NCBI GenBank assembly: GCA_039888615.1
Contig: JBDQQS010000018.1
Source of the DNA: Flavimaribacter sp039888615
GTDB taxonomy: Bacteria; Pseudomonadota; Alphaproteobacteria; Rhizobiales; Rhizobiaceae
Length of the DNA: 64,000 bases
Strand: one strand, 5' to 3'
The notes beneath the pieces are model-generated. The model was not told the DNA's origin, searched no databases, and saw only the letters and a program-made list of their open reading frames with translations. A program made the translations under genes and the position numbers. Positions 34,881 to 42,970 of the stretch are shown one piece after another; within the stretch, counting starts at the first letter, position 1, and each line of letters opens with the position of its first letter.

Positions 34881-35738
34881 TTGACTCGAACAACGCTGAA
34901 AAATCGCGGCCTCGTGGATATTCACGGACCTGATGCGGAAACGCTGCTTCAGGACGTGATCACGTGCGATCTCCTGTCCCTTGAGGCTGGCGTGGCGAGG
35001 CAAGGCGCCCTGCTTACGCCGCAAGGCAAAATCATGTTTGATTTCCTTGTATCGCGTCACGGCAAAGACGGATTTCGTTTCGATATCGATCGCTCGGCGC
35101 TGGGCGATTTTGTAAAGCGCATGACCATGTACAAGCTTCGCGCAAAGGTCTTCATCGAGCCTGAGGAATCCACATCCGTGACGGCCGTCTGGGACGAAGA
35201 AACGCCTCAAAAAAGCCTCGCCGACGAGCGCTTTGCACAGGTTTCCGACGTCTGCCGGCTTTATGGCGAGGCAGGCGGCGAAACCGCCTCTCTGCTCGAT
35301 TACGACCGCTTGCGCGTCGACAATGGCGTGGCCGAGGCCGGTCGGGATTACGAGGCCGGCGACGCGTTTCCGCATGATGCACTGATGGACCTGAACAGGG
35401 GTGTGTCGTTCAAAAAGGGCTGTTTCGTCGGCCAGGAAGTGGTTTCCCGCATGCAGCATCGCGGCACTGCGCGGCGGCGCGTTATGAAGGTCTGGGCAGA
35501 GGTGGATCTGCCGGAAAGCGGCGCTGCCGTCACTGCAAGCGGCAAATCGGTCGGAACGCTTGGCTCCGTTGTCGGCGACAGGGCACTGGCGATTCTGCGC
35601 ACGGACCGTGTCGCGAGCGCGCTCGACAAGGATACTGCATTGCTGGCGGGCGATGTCCCCGTACGGCTTGCCTTTCCGGAATGGACCGGCCTTTCGCTCG
35701 CGCAGGAAGAACGGGATTCGGGTTCAACAGCGCAATGA
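34881..35738 (+). CDS. ygfZ: YgfZ/GcvT folate-binding protein
   Basis: This 285-residue protein of the YgfZ (IBA57) family uses tetrahydrofolate to help repair or assemble certain iron-sulfur enzymes. The signature KxGCxxGQE is present as KKGCFVGQEV near residue 178. The N-terminal GcvT-like fold begins GLVDIHGPDAETLLQDVI. The start is TTG (34881); AAGGAAAAG lies upstream and no ATG occurs before the conserved fold. Its stop overlaps the HD gene start (ATGA). Confidence 0.88.
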   Translation: MTRTTLKNRGLVDIHGPDAETLLQDVITCDLLSLEAGVARQGALLTPQGKIMFDFLVSRHGKDGFRFDIDRSALGDFVKRMTMYKLRAKVFIEPEESTSVTAVWDEETPQKSLADERFAQVSDVCRLYGEAGGETASLLDYDRLRVDNGVAEAGRDYEAGDAFPHDALMDLNRGVSFKKGCFVGQEVVSRMQHRGTARRRVMKVWAEVDLPESGAAVTASGKSVGTLGSVVGDRALAILRTDRVASALDKDTALLAGDVPVRLAFPEWTGLSLAQEERDSGSTAQ

Positions 35739-36352
35739 GCGCCCGCGAAACCGCGCCACGCGCTTGGCAGCGCATGCTTTCCGGACGCCGTCTCGATCTT
35801 TTGAACCCGTCGCCTCTGGATATTGAACTGTCGGATATTGTTCACGGCCTCGCTCGAGTTGCGCGCTGGAACGGACAGACGATCGGCCGCCACGCGTTCT
35901 CGGTCGCTCAGCACTCCGTCGTCGTGGAGCAGATCTTCTGCCTTTTGAAGCCGAAAGCCTCTGCCGCCGACAGAATGGCCGCACTCCTTCATGATGCGCC
36001 AGAATATGTCATTGGCGACATGATCTCACCTTTCAAGGCGATCGTCGGCGGCGACTACAAGAGCGTTGAACGCAGACTGCAGGAAGCGATCCATCTGCGT
36101 TTCGGGCTGCCGGCTCAGATGACCAAATCGCTGAAGGACGCAATCAAGCGTGCCGATCGCATTTCGGCCTTCTTCGAAGCAATCCAACTCGCCGGTTTCA
36201 GCGAAAGCGAGGCGGCCCGCCTGTTCGGACGGCCGCGCGGTATTTCATCCGACGATCTTCCAATCGAGCCGATGTCGGCGACCCGGGTCCAACGTCTCTT
36301 TTCAAAACGCTTCGAGGAGATCGAAACCGTACGCCCGAAAAACACGGAATAG
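35735..36352 (+). CDS. HD-domain hydrolase (YfbR-like)
   Basis: This 205-residue HD-superfamily phosphohydrolase has the metal residues in GRHAFSVAQHSVVV (His), ALLHDAPEYVIGD (His-Asp) and IKRADRISA (Asp). The layout resembles 5'-nucleotidase YfbR and HDDC2-type enzymes. The substrate is unknown, probably a nucleotide. The ATG at 35735 overlaps the ygfZ stop by 4 nt, so the two are coupled. Confidence 0.85.
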   Translation: MSARETAPRAWQRMLSGRRLDLLNPSPLDIELSDIVHGLARVARWNGQTIGRHAFSVAQHSVVVEQIFCLLKPKASAADRMAALLHDAPEYVIGDMISPFKAIVGGDYKSVERRLQEAIHLRFGLPAQMTKSLKDAIKRADRISAFFEAIQLAGFSESEAARLFGRPRGISSDDLPIEPMSATRVQRLFSKRFEEIETVRPKNTE

Positions 36353-36357
36353 GCGCC

Positions 36358-36870
36358 ATGCCGCATCTGGTTGTTTGCCCGCTCTCCCGGCTCGACAAAA
36401 CCGCTAGCGAGCACGATGTGCGAGACATCATCACATTGCTGTCGCCAGATATGCAGGCCGAGCGCCCGGCGGGCGTTCCGGCAGACCGCCATCTGCGGCT
36501 CTCTTTGCATGATATCAGCGCTGAAATCAGCGGAATGGAAAGACCGGCGGCCGATCACGTCTCCGGAATGATCGATTTTGCAAGATCATGGACCCGGGAA
36601 AAGCCGCTGCTGATTCACTGTTGGATGGGAATTTCCCGATCGACCGCCGCCGCGTATATTTGCGCCCTTTCGGTCAATCCGGATCTCGACGAAATGGAGC
36701 TCGCGCTCGAACTGCGAAGGCGATCGCCTTCGGCCACGCCAAACGCCCGCCTCGTAGCCCTTGCGGATGAAATTCTTGGTAGCAAAGGCCGCATGAACGC
36801 CGCGATAAAGCGGATCGGACGCGGCCGGAATGCACGGGAAGGCGCGCCATTCGTCCTGCCGATCAAGTGA
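36358..36870 (+). CDS. Tyrosine-phosphatase-like protein (HCx5R)
   Basis: This 170-residue protein has the cysteine phosphatase loop HCWMGISRS near residue 86, with the general-acid region probably around SLHDISAE. The size fits dual-specificity or phosphatidylinositol-phosphatase-like enzymes of alphaproteobacteria. It starts 5 nt after the HD gene, so it is likely the last gene of the ygfZ-HD-phosphatase operon. Its target is unknown. Confidence 0.82.
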   Translation: MPHLVVCPLSRLDKTASEHDVRDIITLLSPDMQAERPAGVPADRHLRLSLHDISAEISGMERPAADHVSGMIDFARSWTREKPLLIHCWMGISRSTAAAYICALSVNPDLDEMELALELRRRSPSATPNARLVALADEILGSKGRMNAAIKRIGRGRNAREGAPFVLPIK

Positions 36871-36943
36871 CTATCCATCACGATCAGCATGGAAAAATCC
36901 TGAAAAGCATCAATTATTCTGATTGATCCTGCAGAATTGCTGC

Positions 36944-36973
36944 TTTGACTTATGGGATTGAACGAGGCTATTT
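36944..36973 (+). promoter_or_regulatory. Possible promoter for the MFS gene
   Basis: TTTGAC (36944-36949) and CTATTT (36968-36973) are 18 nt apart, near the alphaproteobacterial housekeeping pattern. They lie about 60 nt before the start of the MFS gene, in the 164-nt gap after the phosphatase gene. Confidence 0.4.
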
Positions 36974-37034
36974 CCAACGTTGGACTATTCATGCACGTCC
37001 GGAAATCCATTTATCGTGGCGGGAAGATCTTTCA

Positions 37035-38285
37035 ATGAGCACGACGGCCAAGGAATCGACCGCTAGCGCGCCGGCAAAGGCTGCGCTGCCCTGGATCATC
37101 ATCATTTGCGGCTGTCTCATTGCGCTCATAACCTTCGGTCCGCGTTCTGCGATGGGGTTCTTCCAACTCCCCATGCTCGCCGACACAGGCTGGGACCGCA
37201 CGACCTTCGGTCTGGCGATGGCGCTGCAGAATCTTTGCTGGGGCCTTGGCCAACCGTTCTTCGGCGCGATCGCCGACAAGTACGGCACGTGGCGCGTGCT
37301 TTTCCTGTCGGCCGTGCTCTACGCCGCCGGTCTGTGGATCATGGCCCTTGGCACGACGCCGACCTGGCTTCATATCGGTGGCGGCGTGCTGGTCGGCCTG
37401 GCGGTCGCGGCCGGCTCTTTCGGCATCATCCTGTCGGCATTCGCGCGCAATGTAGCCCCTGAGAAGCGTTCGCTGGTCTTCGGCTTCGGCACGGCAGCCG
37501 GCTCGGCCGGCATGTTTATTTTCGCGCCTATAAGCCAGGGCCTGATCGACTCCTTTGGCTGGTCGGATTCGCTTGTCTATCTCGGCCTCGCAATGCTGGT
37601 CATTCCGGTTCTGGCGATACCGCTGCGCGGCAACGCCTCGTCGGGAACGCAATCTGCAAGCGAATACGAGCAGACAGTGCGCGAGGCCCTGCGCGAAGCT
37701 TTCACTCATCACAGCTACGTACTGCTGACTGCGGGATTCTTCGTCTGTGGGTTTCAGGTCGCGTTCATCACCGCGCATTTCCCAGCTTATATCGGCGATA
37801 TCGGCCTGGACGCCGGATATGCGGTCATGGCGATCGCCCTGATCGGTTTTTTCAACATCATCGGATCGCTGGCGTCCGGAATCATTGGGCAAAGCCATTC
37901 CAAGCCGATGATGCTGGTCCTGCTCTATGTCGGTCGTTCAATCGCGATCACGATCTTTCTGCTCACGCCGCAGACCGGCGCAAGCGTGATCGTCTTTTCT
38001 ATTGTCATGGGGCTGCTGTGGCTGTCCACAGTGCCGCCAACCAACGGCCTGGTGGCGATCATGTTCGGAACACGGCATCTTGGAATGCTCGGAGGAGTTG
38101 TATTCCTGTCGCACCAGATCGGTTCCTTTCTTGGCGTCTGGCTGGGCGGCTATCTTTATGATCGCCTCGGCAGCTACGATCCGGTTTGGTGGCTTGGCGT
38201 GGCGCTCGGTCTGTTTGCCGCGATAGTACACTGGCCGATCCAGGAAAAAGCCGTAGACCGGCCAGTGGTCGCCCCCGCAGCATAG
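37035..38285 (+). CDS. MFS transporter (OxlT/monocarboxylate-like)
   Basis: This 416-residue major-facilitator protein has twelve hydrophobic segments and the loop motif GAIADKYGTWRVLF between TM2 and TM3. The N-terminal block ITFGPRSAMGFFQLPML, followed by a long first helix pair, resembles the oxalate/formate and monocarboxylate group. The substrate is unknown, probably an organic acid. The ATG at 37035 follows GGAAGA; a longer frame from 36945 would begin within the candidate promoter. Confidence 0.85.
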   Translation: MSTTAKESTASAPAKAALPWIIIICGCLIALITFGPRSAMGFFQLPMLADTGWDRTTFGLAMALQNLCWGLGQPFFGAIADKYGTWRVLFLSAVLYAAGLWIMALGTTPTWLHIGGGVLVGLAVAAGSFGIILSAFARNVAPEKRSLVFGFGTAAGSAGMFIFAPISQGLIDSFGWSDSLVYLGLAMLVIPVLAIPLRGNASSGTQSASEYEQTVREALREAFTHHSYVLLTAGFFVCGFQVAFITAHFPAYIGDIGLDAGYAVMAIALIGFFNIIGSLASGIIGQSHSKPMMLVLLYVGRSIAITIFLLTPQTGASVIVFSIVMGLLWLSTVPPTNGLVAIMFGTRHLGMLGGVVFLSHQIGSFLGVWLGGYLYDRLGSYDPVWWLGVALGLFAAIVHWPIQEKAVDRPVVAPAA

Positions 38286-38313
38286 AGCGGTTCAAGCACC
38301 GCCCTACCTCATA

Positions 38314-38365
38314 GTCCGATTCCGGTTGTTCCGCTTGTAGTATGAAAACAAAGGCAGAATCGGAC
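38314..38365. repeat. Intergenic inverted repeat
   Basis: GTCCGATTC (38314-38322) and GAATCGGAC (38357-38365) form perfect 9-nt arms around 34 nt. It lies between the MFS stop and a small minus-strand gene. Rhizobiales genomes carry families of such intergenic palindromes; I cannot assign this one to a named family. Confidence 0.45.
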
Positions 38366-38382
38366 ATCGAACCAAACCTGTT

Positions 38383-38523
38383 TCAATGAATGAAGGTCAC
38401 ATTGGCCAGCCGGTGGGCCATGACAAGTTCCTTGCGCTCCTGGCGGGTCAATCGACCCTTCTTACCCAGCGTGCGCGCTCTCTCCTGGGCCGCCTTCCTG
38501 CAAAGTTCGGTAATATGGGACAT
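38383..38523 (-). CDS. 46-residue basic protein of unknown function
   Basis: A 46-codon frame begins with an ATG preceded by GGAGAATACTG, a good ribosome-binding site with 7 nt spacing. The product is strongly basic and helical (CRKAAQERARTLGKKGRL, then TRQERKELVMAHRLANV). Composition and the binding site suggest a real small protein, perhaps nucleic-acid binding. It stands alone between the MFS gene and recO in a 332-nt gap. Confidence 0.55.
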   Translation of the reverse strand: MSHITELCRKAAQERARTLGKKGRLTRQERKELVMAHRLANVTFIH

Positions 38524-38582
38524 CAGTATTCTCCGTTTGCGTTGATGAAACGGATATAGCCATCAAGGCGAGAAATCCTAAT

Positions 38583-38601
38583 TAAACAATCGTAATGATT
38601 G
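38583..38601 (-). terminator. Weak terminator-like hairpin after recO
   Basis: On the minus strand CAATC pairs with GATTG over 5 nt (38601-38587), followed by TTTAA. It lies 17 nt after the recO stop. The stem is short and AT-rich, so the call is weak. Confidence 0.3.
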
Positions 38602-38617
38602 CATCATCGCGCAGGAA

Positions 38618-39355
38618 CTATTGCGCAGGCCCAAGCGCCTTCAACGCCGCCTGAATGAAACCGGCCCGCGCTTCCGGCGCCTTTAGGCCACGCGGCTCAT
38701 AGACGTGCCGCTCCAGAAAATAGCCGGTCAATTGAAAGGCAGAGGCGAGCCCCTCCCTGTCGGCTGCCCGCTTCGAAGCCTTGCCAAGGAATTCCGGCAG
38801 AACAAGCATCTTCTCCGCCCAGGGCTGGCCGGCGCTGCGACCAACCGCCCTGCCCGATTTCGGGGAGACGAATGCAAGGTCTTCGGTCGCGCCGGTCGCC
38901 GCACAGCGTTTCAGGTCCAGTCCGAAACCAAGATCATCCAGGACGGCAAGTTCGAAACGGATGAAAAGTTCCCCGGCGTCGACCGGCTCGTGAAGATGGC
39001 CGAGAATTATGCCGAACGCCTCAAACAGGTGTGGATGCGGATCGCGTTCTGGCAAGAGCCGCAGAAGCGCGCCGATCGCCTGCACGCCATAGACGGCCGT
39101 CGCAGTTTCCATCAGACGCGCGGCGCGCAGTTCAAGGGCCTCGACCTGATAGTTGCCCAGATGTTGATCAAGACGCGCGCGCCAGTTGAGCGCCACGCTG
39201 TTGCCCGGCTGCAGCAAGGGCTGCATGCGGCGTGAGCGGCCGCCTCGCACCAGTCCCAGATGGCGGCCATGGTCGCGCGTCATGGCTTCCGCTATCACGC
39301 TGGTTTCGCCGTGCTGGCGAACCCCGAGAATTATGCCTTCATCCTGCCACTGCAT
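38618..39355 (-). CDS. recO: DNA repair protein RecO
   Basis: This 245-residue recombination mediator helps load RecA with RecR. It begins MQWQDEGIILGVRQHGETSV, the usual OB-fold start, and continues with LGLVRGGRSRR. A C-terminal helical domain carries a cysteine in LKRCAATG, though not a full zinc finger. The open frame extends 148 codons upstream through era, but homologues begin at 39355. It starts 20 nt after era. Confidence 0.92.
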   Translation of the reverse strand: MQWQDEGIILGVRQHGETSVIAEAMTRDHGRHLGLVRGGRSRRMQPLLQPGNSVALNWRARLDQHLGNYQVEALELRAARLMETATAVYGVQAIGALLRLLPERDPHPHLFEAFGIILGHLHEPVDAGELFIRFELAVLDDLGFGLDLKRCAATGATEDLAFVSPKSGRAVGRSAGQPWAEKMLVLPEFLGKASKRAADREGLASAFQLTGYFLERHVYEPRGLKAPEARAGFIQAALKALGPAQ

Positions 39356-39375
39356 GACGGAACCTTCCCGCGCGT

Positions 39376-40305
39376 TCAGTCGGGAAATTCTAGCCCGATT
39401 TCGCGGTATCGCTCGGGATCGTCGCCCCAATTGTCGCGGACTTTCACGAACAGGAAAAGATGGACATTCTGGTCGAGTATGTCGGAGATCTCCTTGCGCG
39501 CCATCTGGCCGATCGCCTTGATGGCCTCGCCCTTGCGACCGAGCACAATTTTTTTCTGGCTGTCGCGCTGCACGTAGATCACCTGTTCGATGCGGACGCT
39601 GCCGTCCTTGCGCTCTTCCCATTTCTCGGTTTCCACATGGGAGGCGTAAGGCAGTTCCTGGTGCAGGCGCAGATAGAGCTTTTCGCGTGTGATCTCGGCG
39701 GCGAGCTGTCGCATCGGCAAATCCGAAATCTGGTCTTCCGGATAATACCACGGCCCTTCGGGGAGCCTTTGCGCCAGGAAATCGAGCACATCGCCGCAAC
39801 CGGATCCCTTCAAGGCTGAAATCATGAAGGTCCGCTCGAAATCGACCGTTTCGTTGGCTTTCGCGGCCAATTCAAGCAATTTTTCCCGCTTCACCTGGTC
39901 AATCTTGTTGAGGAGAAGGATCTTCGGTCTGTCGACCTCTTTCAGCCCTTCCAGAATGTTCAGAGCCTCGTCGACGAGACCGCGTTCGGAATCGATAATG
40001 AACAGGATAATGTCGGCGTCATGCGCGCCACCCCAGGCGGTCGAAACCATGGCCCGGTCAAGCCGTCTCTTCGGCTTGAAGATGCCCGGCGTGTCGACAA
40101 GCACGATCTGTGCGCCGTCATGCATGACAATGCCGCGCACGACTGAACGAGTCGTCTGCACCTTGTGGCTGACGATAGACACCTTCGCGCCGACCAGATG
40201 ATTGACGAATGTCGACTTGCCGGCGTTCGGCGCGCCGATCATCGCGACAAAACCCGACCGGGTTGATTTTTCCTGCTGCGGTTCTTCTGTCTCAGTTGTC
40301 ATCAT
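39376..40305 (-). CDS. era: GTPase Era
   Basis: This 309-residue GTPase supports 16S rRNA maturation and 30S assembly. G motifs are GAPNAGKST (G1), DTPGIFKP (G3) and LLNKIDQV (G4). The C-terminal KH domain has REKLYLRLHQELPY upstream and VLGRKGEAIKAIGQMAR at its core. Two adjacent ATGs (40305 and 40302) are equally possible; both lie inside the end of rnc, giving a 14- or 11-nt overlap. Confidence 0.95.
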   Translation of the reverse strand: MMTTETEEPQQEKSTRSGFVAMIGAPNAGKSTFVNHLVGAKVSIVSHKVQTTRSVVRGIVMHDGAQIVLVDTPGIFKPKRRLDRAMVSTAWGGAHDADIILFIIDSERGLVDEALNILEGLKEVDRPKILLLNKIDQVKREKLLELAAKANETVDFERTFMISALKGSGCGDVLDFLAQRLPEGPWYYPEDQISDLPMRQLAAEITREKLYLRLHQELPYASHVETEKWEERKDGSVRIEQVIYVQRDSQKKIVLGRKGEAIKAIGQMARKEISDILDQNVHLFLFVKVRDNWGDDPERYREIGLEFPD

Positions 40306-41011
40306 TGGTCCGTTGCCACACGCCTTCCCGCTCCAGGAGACGGGTCGCCGCATCCTGCTCTGCGATCCTCCGGGAGCGGCCCTGCCCGATTTCGGGCTCA
40401 CTGCCGCCCAACTCGACGCGCACGGTGAAATGAGGATCGTGATCCGGTCCAGTTCTTTCCACGATCGTATAGCGCGGCGTATCGCCGGTCCTTACATGCG
40501 CCCATTCCTGCAATTCGGTCTTGGCGTCCCGCCGCGCCTGTTCGGAATCTTTCGCCCGCGTATCCCAGTTTTTGGCGATGAATCGCCTCGCCGCGTCCAG
40601 GCCAGCGTCGAGATAGATTGCTGCTATCAGTGATTCCATCACGTCGGCGCGGACATTCGTCATCCGCTTTCCCTTGACGCTTTTCACGTCGGAACCGGTG
40701 CGGATGAACTGGTGTAGCTGCAATTCGTCGGCGACCGCGGCACAGGTGGTCGCGCTTACGAGCCGGTTCAGCCGGACGGACAACTCGCCTTCCTTGGCCT
40801 TGGGAAACAGGCTGAACAGCATCTCGGCGATCACCAGCCCAAGCACCCGGTCGCCCAGGAATTCCAGACGCTCGTAGTTTAAAAAACTCCCGGCGCGGGC
40901 GCTGGAATGGGTCAGCGCCCGTTCCAGCCTGTCACGATTCGAGATCGGGTGTCCGACAATGTCCTCAAGTCGCCTGAAATCGCTTTCCGAGAGACCTGTC
41001 TTGTGACTCAT
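40292..41011 (-). CDS. rnc: Ribonuclease III
   Basis: This 239-residue double-strand RNA endonuclease has the signature ERLEFLGDRVLGL (near residue 43), the second acidic pair in DVMESLIAAIYLDAG, and a C-terminal dsRNA-binding domain (about residues 165-235). It processes rRNA precursors. It overlaps the lepB stop by 4 nt and era by up to 14 nt. Confidence 0.95.
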   Translation of the reverse strand: MSHKTGLSESDFRRLEDIVGHPISNRDRLERALTHSSARAGSFLNYERLEFLGDRVLGLVIAEMLFSLFPKAKEGELSVRLNRLVSATTCAAVADELQLHQFIRTGSDVKSVKGKRMTNVRADVMESLIAAIYLDAGLDAARRFIAKNWDTRAKDSEQARRDAKTELQEWAHVRTGDTPRYTIVERTGPDHDPHFTVRVELGGSEPEIGQGRSRRIAEQDAATRLLEREGVWQRTNDDN

Positions 41012-41751
41012 TCAGTAAACTCGAAGAACCGCGTCGGCCGCAAATCCTGAGGCCATTTCCAGATTTGCAGGGGCGAGGCGCCGTCGCCGATGGAGAAGAA
41101 GATCATCTCGGCGCGTCCGACAAGATTCTCGGCAGGCACGTAGCCAACGTCGAAACGGCTGTCGGCCGAATTGTCGCGATTGTCGCCCATCATGAAATAA
41201 TGGCCTTCCGGCACCAGGAATTCCCGCGTGTCGTCGCCGGCGCCGTTCGGGAACTCATCAAGCGTATCGTAGCTGACGCCGTTTGGAAGCGTCTCCTGAA
41301 ACACAGCCGCGGGATTGTCGTTAACGCCATGGGCGCGCGGGTTGAACTCGCCGACTCGCTCGCGCTTGACTGGTGTGTCGTTGATGTACAGTACGCCGCC
41401 CTTCATGCGAATGCGGTCGCCCGGCAAACCCACGACGCGCTTGATGTAGTCAATCTTCGGATTCGGAGGAAAGCGGAAGACAACGATATCGCCGCGTTTT
41501 GGTTCGCTGCCCCATATGCGCCCTGAAAACAGGTCGGGCGAGAACGGAAACGAGTACCTTGAATAGCCATAGGCGTATTTCGAAACGAAAAGATAGTCGC
41601 CCTGCAGGAGCGTGGGCATCATCGATCCCGAGGGAATCGAGAAAGGCTGAAAAAGAAAACTACGGATGACGAGCGCCAGTATCAGCGCCTGGATGATGAC
41701 CTTGACGGTTTCCCAGAGAGCCGATTCTTTCTTTTCCGCTTTGTCGGACAC
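41008..41751 (-). CDS. lepB: Signal peptidase I
   Basis: This 247-residue membrane peptidase has one N-terminal TM segment (VKVIIQALILALVIRSFLF), the catalytic serine in FSIPSGSMMPTL and the catalytic lysine in DYIKRVVGLPGDRI. Box E is MGDNRDNSADSR. The likely start is GTG at 41749-41751 (VSDKAEKKES), which fits the Rhizobiales N-terminus; ATGs upstream would add up to 34 basic residues. It overlaps rnc by 4 nt. Confidence 0.92.
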   Translation of the reverse strand: MSDKAEKKESALWETVKVIIQALILALVIRSFLFQPFSIPSGSMMPTLLQGDYLFVSKYAYGYSRYSFPFSPDLFSGRIWGSEPKRGDIVVFRFPPNPKIDYIKRVVGLPGDRIRMKGGVLYINDTPVKRERVGEFNPRAHGVNDNPAAVFQETLPNGVSYDTLDEFPNGAGDDTREFLVPEGHYFMMGDNRDNSADSRFDVGYVPAENLVGRAEMIFFSIGDGASPLQIWKWPQDLRPTRFFEFTE

Positions 41752-41827
41752 GTTTGCCAAACCCTTTAATCCTTTTCGATGCTGCAGCTTACTAGATCGC
41801 CGGTCCCGCATTGTAAATGGAATCCGG

Positions 41828-42241
41828 TCACGATGCTGTCTTTTCACTCGCATGAGCCTCGATGATCACGAAGGCCTGGGCCAGCGGAAAATCATCGGTT
41901 ATTGTCAGATGCAAGGCGGCGGAAAAGCCTTCAGGAAGGAGCTTTTCAAGCTGTTGCAGCGCGCCGCCGGTCAGTTCCAGCGTCGGGCGCCCGTCATCGA
42001 GATTGAATACGCCGATATCCCGCCAGAAAACGCCTTTCGATATGCCGCTTCCAAGCGCCTTGGAACAGGCTTCCTTCGCCGCAAAACGTTTTGCATATGA
42101 AGCCGCTTTCTGCTTGCGGCGTTCAGAGCGCTCCTGCTCGACTTCCGTAAAGCAACGCGTCGTAAACCGCTCGCCGTGACGCGCGATGGTTCGCTCGATA
42201 CGCCTGATGTCGATCAGATCGCTTCCAATGCCGACAATCAT
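41828..42241 (-). CDS. acpS: Holo-[acyl-carrier-protein] synthase
   Basis: This 137-residue enzyme transfers phosphopantetheine from CoA to acyl carrier protein. It begins MIVGIGSDLIDIRRIE, with the magnesium aspartate in GIGSD, and continues with FAAKEACSKALGSGI, the second metal site (Glu). The ATG at 42241 is the family start; the upstream frame is not conserved. It lies 76 nt before lepB and 19 nt after the DUF2062 gene. Confidence 0.94.
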   Translation of the reverse strand: MIVGIGSDLIDIRRIERTIARHGERFTTRCFTEVEQERSERRKQKAASYAKRFAAKEACSKALGSGISKGVFWRDIGVFNLDDGRPTLELTGGALQQLEKLLPEGFSAALHLTITDDFPLAQAFVIIEAHASEKTAS

Positions 42242-42260
42242 GAGCGCTGGATCCGGCTGG

Positions 42261-42842
42261 TCATACCGTCTGACCGTTGGAGAGGCCGTCGCGACGCGTG
42301 CGTTTCTGGTCAAGCCTGCGACGGCGCTGGCTCTGGAAGGCGGCGACGCTCAGATAGGCGATCAGATAGGCCCCGACGCCGAACACCAGCGCAAATGGCA
42401 GGCAACCCACCGCCATCGGCTTCAGGATCGGGCCCCATATCTGTGAAAAATCCAGATGTCGGAACAGCTGGCCGAGATCGATTACCCTGTTGGTCTCCTC
42501 GAAATTGTCGGTCATGATCCGGTTGCCAAGCTTGTAGCTGGCGGTCCAGATAAAGGGAAAAGTCAGCGGGTTTCCGAAGGCGGTGCCGAGCGCCGATGCT
42601 ATGATATTTCCGGCGATCACATAGGCGAGCGCCGCGGCGATCACGAAATGCAGCCCGAGAAATGGCGTCCAGGAAGCGACCACTCCCGCCGCCACGCCGG
42701 CTGCGATTGCGTGCGGCGTCGCCGTCAGCCGCAATATCCGCTTTCCAAAATACTGGAACGACCTTGAGAAGGACCGCCGCGGCCAAAGAAAAACGCGTAT
42801 CCTTTCAATAAAACCAGCAGGTTTGCGTCGGCGAAAGAGCAT
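42261..42842 (-). CDS. DUF2062 membrane protein
   Basis: This 193-residue protein has the DUF2062 core (TPHAIAAGVAAGVVASWTPF, then FGNPLTFPFIW) and about three hydrophobic segments. Its function is unknown. It sits between rel and acpS. The ATG at 42842 gives a start at MLFRRRKPAGF; no clear ribosome-binding site is seen, and the frame is open upstream. Confidence 0.82.
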   Translation of the reverse strand: MLFRRRKPAGFIERIRVFLWPRRSFSRSFQYFGKRILRLTATPHAIAAGVAAGVVASWTPFLGLHFVIAAALAYVIAGNIIASALGTAFGNPLTFPFIWTASYKLGNRIMTDNFEETNRVIDLGQLFRHLDFSQIWGPILKPMAVGCLPFALVFGVGAYLIAYLSVAAFQSQRRRRLDQKRTRRDGLSNGQTV

Positions 42843-42970
42843 GTGTCGATGTTCGAGAACGGGAGCGGATATCTGGAGCCAATGTACATGGTTGCGTTGC
42901 GGATAACAGTCCCTTTGTGCACTGGTCAGGTTAAACAAATCCTGATTTGCTGGCGAATCTGTGGCCGGAC

